In this document: one piece after another, positions 9,267 through 12,518 of the stretch | How positions within the stretch are numbered: position 1 is the first letter of the stretch | Layout: the number at the start of each line of letters is the position of its first letter | Source of the DNA: Irineochytrium annulatum | Lineage: Eukaryota > Chytridiomycota > Chytridiomycetes > Chytridiales > Chytridiaceae | NCBI GenBank assembly: GCA_027600665.1 | Contig: JADGJL010000879.1 | Location: 1 to 12,518, forward strand | Direction of reading: 5' to 3' | DNA length: 12,518 nucleotides | Translations under genes and position numbers: made by a program | The notes under the pieces: generated by a model | Database searches by the model: none | Told to the model about the DNA's origin: nothing | What the model saw: only the letters and a program-made list of their open reading frames with translations

Positions 9267-12200
9267 ATGGACTGCGAGGAGCCGGTCAGCAACGCCGCCG
9301 CCTCCATGGACGTGGCCCCCGCCATCGACAGCGGCCCATCCATGAGGGTGGCCGACAGTTCAGACGCGGCTGATGCAGTCGGGAAGGTCTCCGACCTGCT
9401 GGGCTCCGTCTCTTCATCCGACTTGATGCGCATGCTTTCCAACCTCGCGGCCGCTGGTGGGCTCGCCGACTCCGCCGTCGCTGCACCTGCCGACTCCGCC
9501 ACCACCGCTGATGCGACCGCCGACGACGGAAGCGCAACGATAGCTGCTGCCGATGAGAACCAGTCGATTACCACCACCAAGATGTCGGGGAACGATCTGA
9601 CGAGCTACTCGGTCCCCTCGTTGGCGGACTCGCGGGACAACAGCGCTGCGGCTGGCGATTCGACTCTCCCTCGTAAGGCCGCCTCCCATTACTTCTCCTT
9701 TTCCCTTTCCTTTCTTCTTTCTTCCTCAGGGGATTCCTGCCATTTCTCTTGCTACCTATCTTTCCTTTCTCAATGCATCGGGATGATGTCAGGTTGATCG
9801 GGCTTTTCTGATAGAGCCAGAATTTTTTTTTTAAAATTATTTTTCCACATGTTCGTCATCATCGGAGTGGCATCATATGTCTAACAAATAAACATTTTTG
9901 CAGTGAGTGCATCTGCAAAGAGACCTTCAATCGCGCCCGCCGCTGAGCCTATGAATGTTGAGTCCGACTCGAGCGACTCGGCGAAGAAGCCAAAGTTGGA
10001 GGAAGCTATGAACAACAACACTGTCGTGGCCGAGAACGGTGACGTCCATGACGCCGACGGCGACGCGAAAATGGGGGAGCAGAAGTCCGAGGAGGCTCGT
10101 GTGAATGGTGGGAAGAACGGGAGTCCAGTTAAGAATGTGGAACCTTTAGCGTCCGCCAGCGCCAAAGGCGCAAACTCGTCGGCACAGCCTTCGACCACTG
10201 TCGCCCCGACGCTGACCGGAAAGTCATCTGCACACGATGCACTTAATTCCTCCACCCCAAAGTCAACGCCGAAGAAAGAGTCGAGGGAGACGGCGAAGGA
10301 GGACACGTCTTTGGTTAAGGAGGAGGATTCGCTTTCCGACACGGCGCGCGTGGTGGTCCGCGTGGAGGAGTCGATGATGAAGTCGGCCGAGAGCGAGAGG
10401 CTCGCGCTGATGAGGGATATGGAGGATCATGAATCTGATCTTGCGGCGGATATTGCTGAGGCGGACAAGTTCCACGTCCTCGTTGCCGAGGCCGAACTTT
10501 TGGTAAGTCTGTCAGTTGATATTGATTTCAGCTCCTCCTTCTAATATACTTTCGAAACATAGTTGAAGGACCGGAAAGCGCGACTGGATCTCTTGGAGCG
10601 CAGCGCGAGCTCACACCGGTCCATCATTAAGAACATCGCGGCGCGGCTGGAGAATATCTCGGGGCGGATCCGCGAAGGCGAGACTCGGATCCTCAAGGCC
10701 CGCGGCGGTTCTCTTCACCTGCTGCACTCGTCTTCCAACGGTCATCATTCAACCTCCATGGAGCGACGGGGCGCCGGCAGCGGCTCCGTCTCGGGAGCTT
10801 CCTCCGCAAGAGCCCGCGATAGGGACAGGGAAACAATCTCGAACGCCGGCAGCACGCGCGACCTCCGCGACCGGGACCGCGACGTCCGCGACCTGCGCGA
10901 CCGCGACATGCGAGACCGGGAGCAGGCGCGGGATCGCGATCGCGATCGCGAGCGGGACCGCGAGAGGGACCGCGAGCGTGTCGAGCTCCGGGAGCGGGAG
11001 AAGGACCACCGCGAAAAGGACAGGGAGCAACTCCGCGAGAGGGAGCGCGAGCGCGAGCGCGAGATGCGCCTCCGGGACCGCGACCGCGTCGACGCGCGAG
11101 AGACCGAGCGCGAGCGGGAGAGGGTGAGGGAGCGGGACCGCGGTGACCGTGAACGGGAGGGGGAGCGGGAGAGGGAGCGCCAGCGGGACAGGGAGCGGGA
11201 GGAGAAGTTGAAGGAGAGGGAGAGGGAGCGCGAGAGGGAGAGGGAGATGGAGAGGGAGCGGGAGAGGGAGCGAGAAAGGGAGCGGGAGAGGGAGCGCGAG
11301 AGGGAGAGGGAGCGTGAACGCGAGAAGGAGCGGGAGAGGGGGAGGAGGACGTCGCCGCCGATGTCGGCGTCCATCTCGGGCCGCGATAGCGTCCGCGACA
11401 GGGAGGTTTTGAGGGAGCGTGATCGCTCTGAGCGCTCAGACCGCGAAAGGGATCACCGTGGCGGACCCTCGCGTGCCGAAGAGATCGACCGAAGGAACTC
11501 GCTTGCAGGCTCGACCATATCTTCCTCTCAGATGATGGCGCTGAACGGGGCATCATCCGCGAACGGGGTGGGAATGAAAGCGTCTCAAAGCCCGGGCGAC
11601 AGGGAGGAGGAGCGTTTGTTTCGAATCATCGACCGGCCGTCCGACAACATTGCGAGGAGAGACCGGACGACCTCGCCCGCCGAGAACGACGACCGGGAGT
11701 TCAATCAGGTCGTCGCGGCCATGTCCGCTATCCCGACCCCGCCGGCCTGCCCGCATTTCCAAAGGCATCAATGCATGCTTGGCGGCGAGTGCCCGCGGCC
11801 TCACGTTTGTGTCTTGTGCGCTGGACCGCATCCCGTCGTCGGCTGCGACAGGGATCGCAATGTTTGCATCAAGTTCAACGTTGAAGGTGAGATCTCGCCT
11901 GTCTGCTTGTTGTATAAAGGTACTAATTCGTTGTGTAGGATGCGAGAATAACAATGCTTGCCGGAGGGAACATCGATGTTTGCGATGCTCCTCGAGGGAC
12001 CACAAAATTCTGCATTGCCCGATTCGCGCCTCTAACAGCAGCGCTGTTTGCTTTGCTTGGTGAGTATTTTATTGATACTTCTGTGGAGCATTTGCTGACC
12101 AATGTATCTCTCAGGAATTCTTCTGGCTCCTGCAAGATTGTGGAATGCGCACGCATGCATGAGTGCTTGCGCTGCGGCGGGAAGCACCCGTCCTTCATCT

Positions 12201-12518
12201 GCCCCGAAAACGTTCCCGTCCTGATGGACGAATACTTCCTCCGCCGTCGCGACCAAGGCATCATGGATGACCCGGCGTTGGTCGCGGCCCACGCCGTCCA
12301 CATCGCCGGCGTCGAGCGTCCCGCCCACAACCACAACAACCACAACGCCGGAAACGTCAACGTCAACGTCATGGCGCCAGCGCACCTCCAACGCGCCGCC
12401 ATGCCCAACGTCGCGGCTGCGCCGTTCGGCATGCAGATGATGGGATACCCCGGCGTCGCCGGAGGCGTTGGAGTCGGCGTCGGGCGCGCGGGCGGCGTCA
12501 CCATGATGGGCGCCGGGA
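9267..12518 (+). CDS. Coiled-coil, RE/RD-repeat protein with three tandem CCCH+CCHC zinc modules (3' partial)
   Basis: Exons 9267-9672, 9904-10502, 10563-11886, 11939-12059 and 12115 to past the window end join in phase to at least 951 residues. The first intron is 231 nt, the others 52-60 nt. Residues 1-290 are Ala/Ser/Asp-rich and probably disordered, with a basic KKPK patch in a nuclear-signal-like setting. A charged heptad-like helix spans about 290-385 (AEADKFHVLVAEAELLLKDR, then LENISGRIREGETRI). About 420-596 is a nearly unbroken Arg-Glu/Arg-Asp repeat, as in several RNA-processing factors. Residues 731-846 hold three units of C-x7/8-C-x4/5-C-x3-H-x-C-x2-C-x3/4-H-x4-C at 731-763, 770-803 and 814-846. 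Each reads as a CCCH finger sharing a short link with a CCHC knuckle. The rest is His/Asn- then Gly/Met-rich. An RNA-binding nuclear role is inferred from composition. I do not recognise a named orthologue. Confidence 0.75.
10816..11345 (+). repeat. Arg-Glu/Arg-Asp codon repeat, purine-rich strand
   Basis: The coding strand is a degenerate hexamer repeat of Arg codons (CGC, CGG, AGG) alternating with GAG or GAC. From about 11199 to 11345 it is almost entirely purine, with GAGAGGGAGCGG-like units. It encodes the RE/RD domain of the zinc protein. Varied Arg codons show the repeat is not a recent microsatellite expansion throughout, but the 3' part is more uniform and likely length-variable. Confidence 0.85.

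Noticed and set aside
10693..11556. 287-codon minus-strand open frame, Pro/Ala/Arg-rich.
   Set aside because: It is a shadow of the RE/RD repeat; it has low complexity and no domain, while the plus strand has in-phase exons with clear motifs.

Overview
The window looks like nuclear DNA of a fungus. Coding regions are GC-rich and split by many short introns, mostly 47-64 nt, with GT donors, AG acceptors and CTAAC/CTGAC/CTAAT-type branch sites just upstream. I lean towards an early-diverging fungus such as a chytrid, because of the mix of an HPHG-type DGAT2, an ethanolamine-permease-like APC transporter and a GT32 glycosyltransferase. That placement is inference; nothing in the window fixes the phylum.

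Six protein-coding genes can be assembled by joining exons whose splice phases agree. (1) About 2-900 (+): the 3' part of a Gb3-synthase/GT32-type glycosyltransferase, starting at or before the window edge inside a G-homopolymer-rich stretch. (2) 1091-2250 (+): a 351-residue double-GNAT protein with a C-terminal phosphinothricin-acetyltransferase-like domain. (3) 2793 to about 5271 or 5484 (-): a 12-13 exon APC-superfamily permease. (4) 5957-7143 (-): a 352-residue paralogue of gene 2 with identical intron positions and phases. (5) 7511-8974 (+): a complete eight-exon DGAT2, 353 residues. (6) 9267 to past the window end (+): a nuclear-looking protein with a coiled coil, a long Arg-Glu/Arg-Asp repeat and three tandem composite CCCH+CCHC zinc modules.

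The two acetyltransferase genes face each other and bracket the permease, so the block from 1091 to 7143 reads as an inverted gene duplication around a small-molecule transporter. A link between amino-group acetylation and amine or amino-acid uptake is possible but is only suggested by position. Gene 4 and DGAT2 diverge from a shared 367-bp upstream region. The glycosyltransferase, DGAT2 and the zinc protein have no evident functional link to that block.

I found no rRNA, tRNA, CRISPR or recognisable transposon. The most unusual items are the tandem composite zinc modules joined to an RE/RD repeat, the inverted double-GNAT pair, a stop-free in-frame 48-nt intron in the permease, and an intron that cuts the DGAT2 HPHG motif in half.
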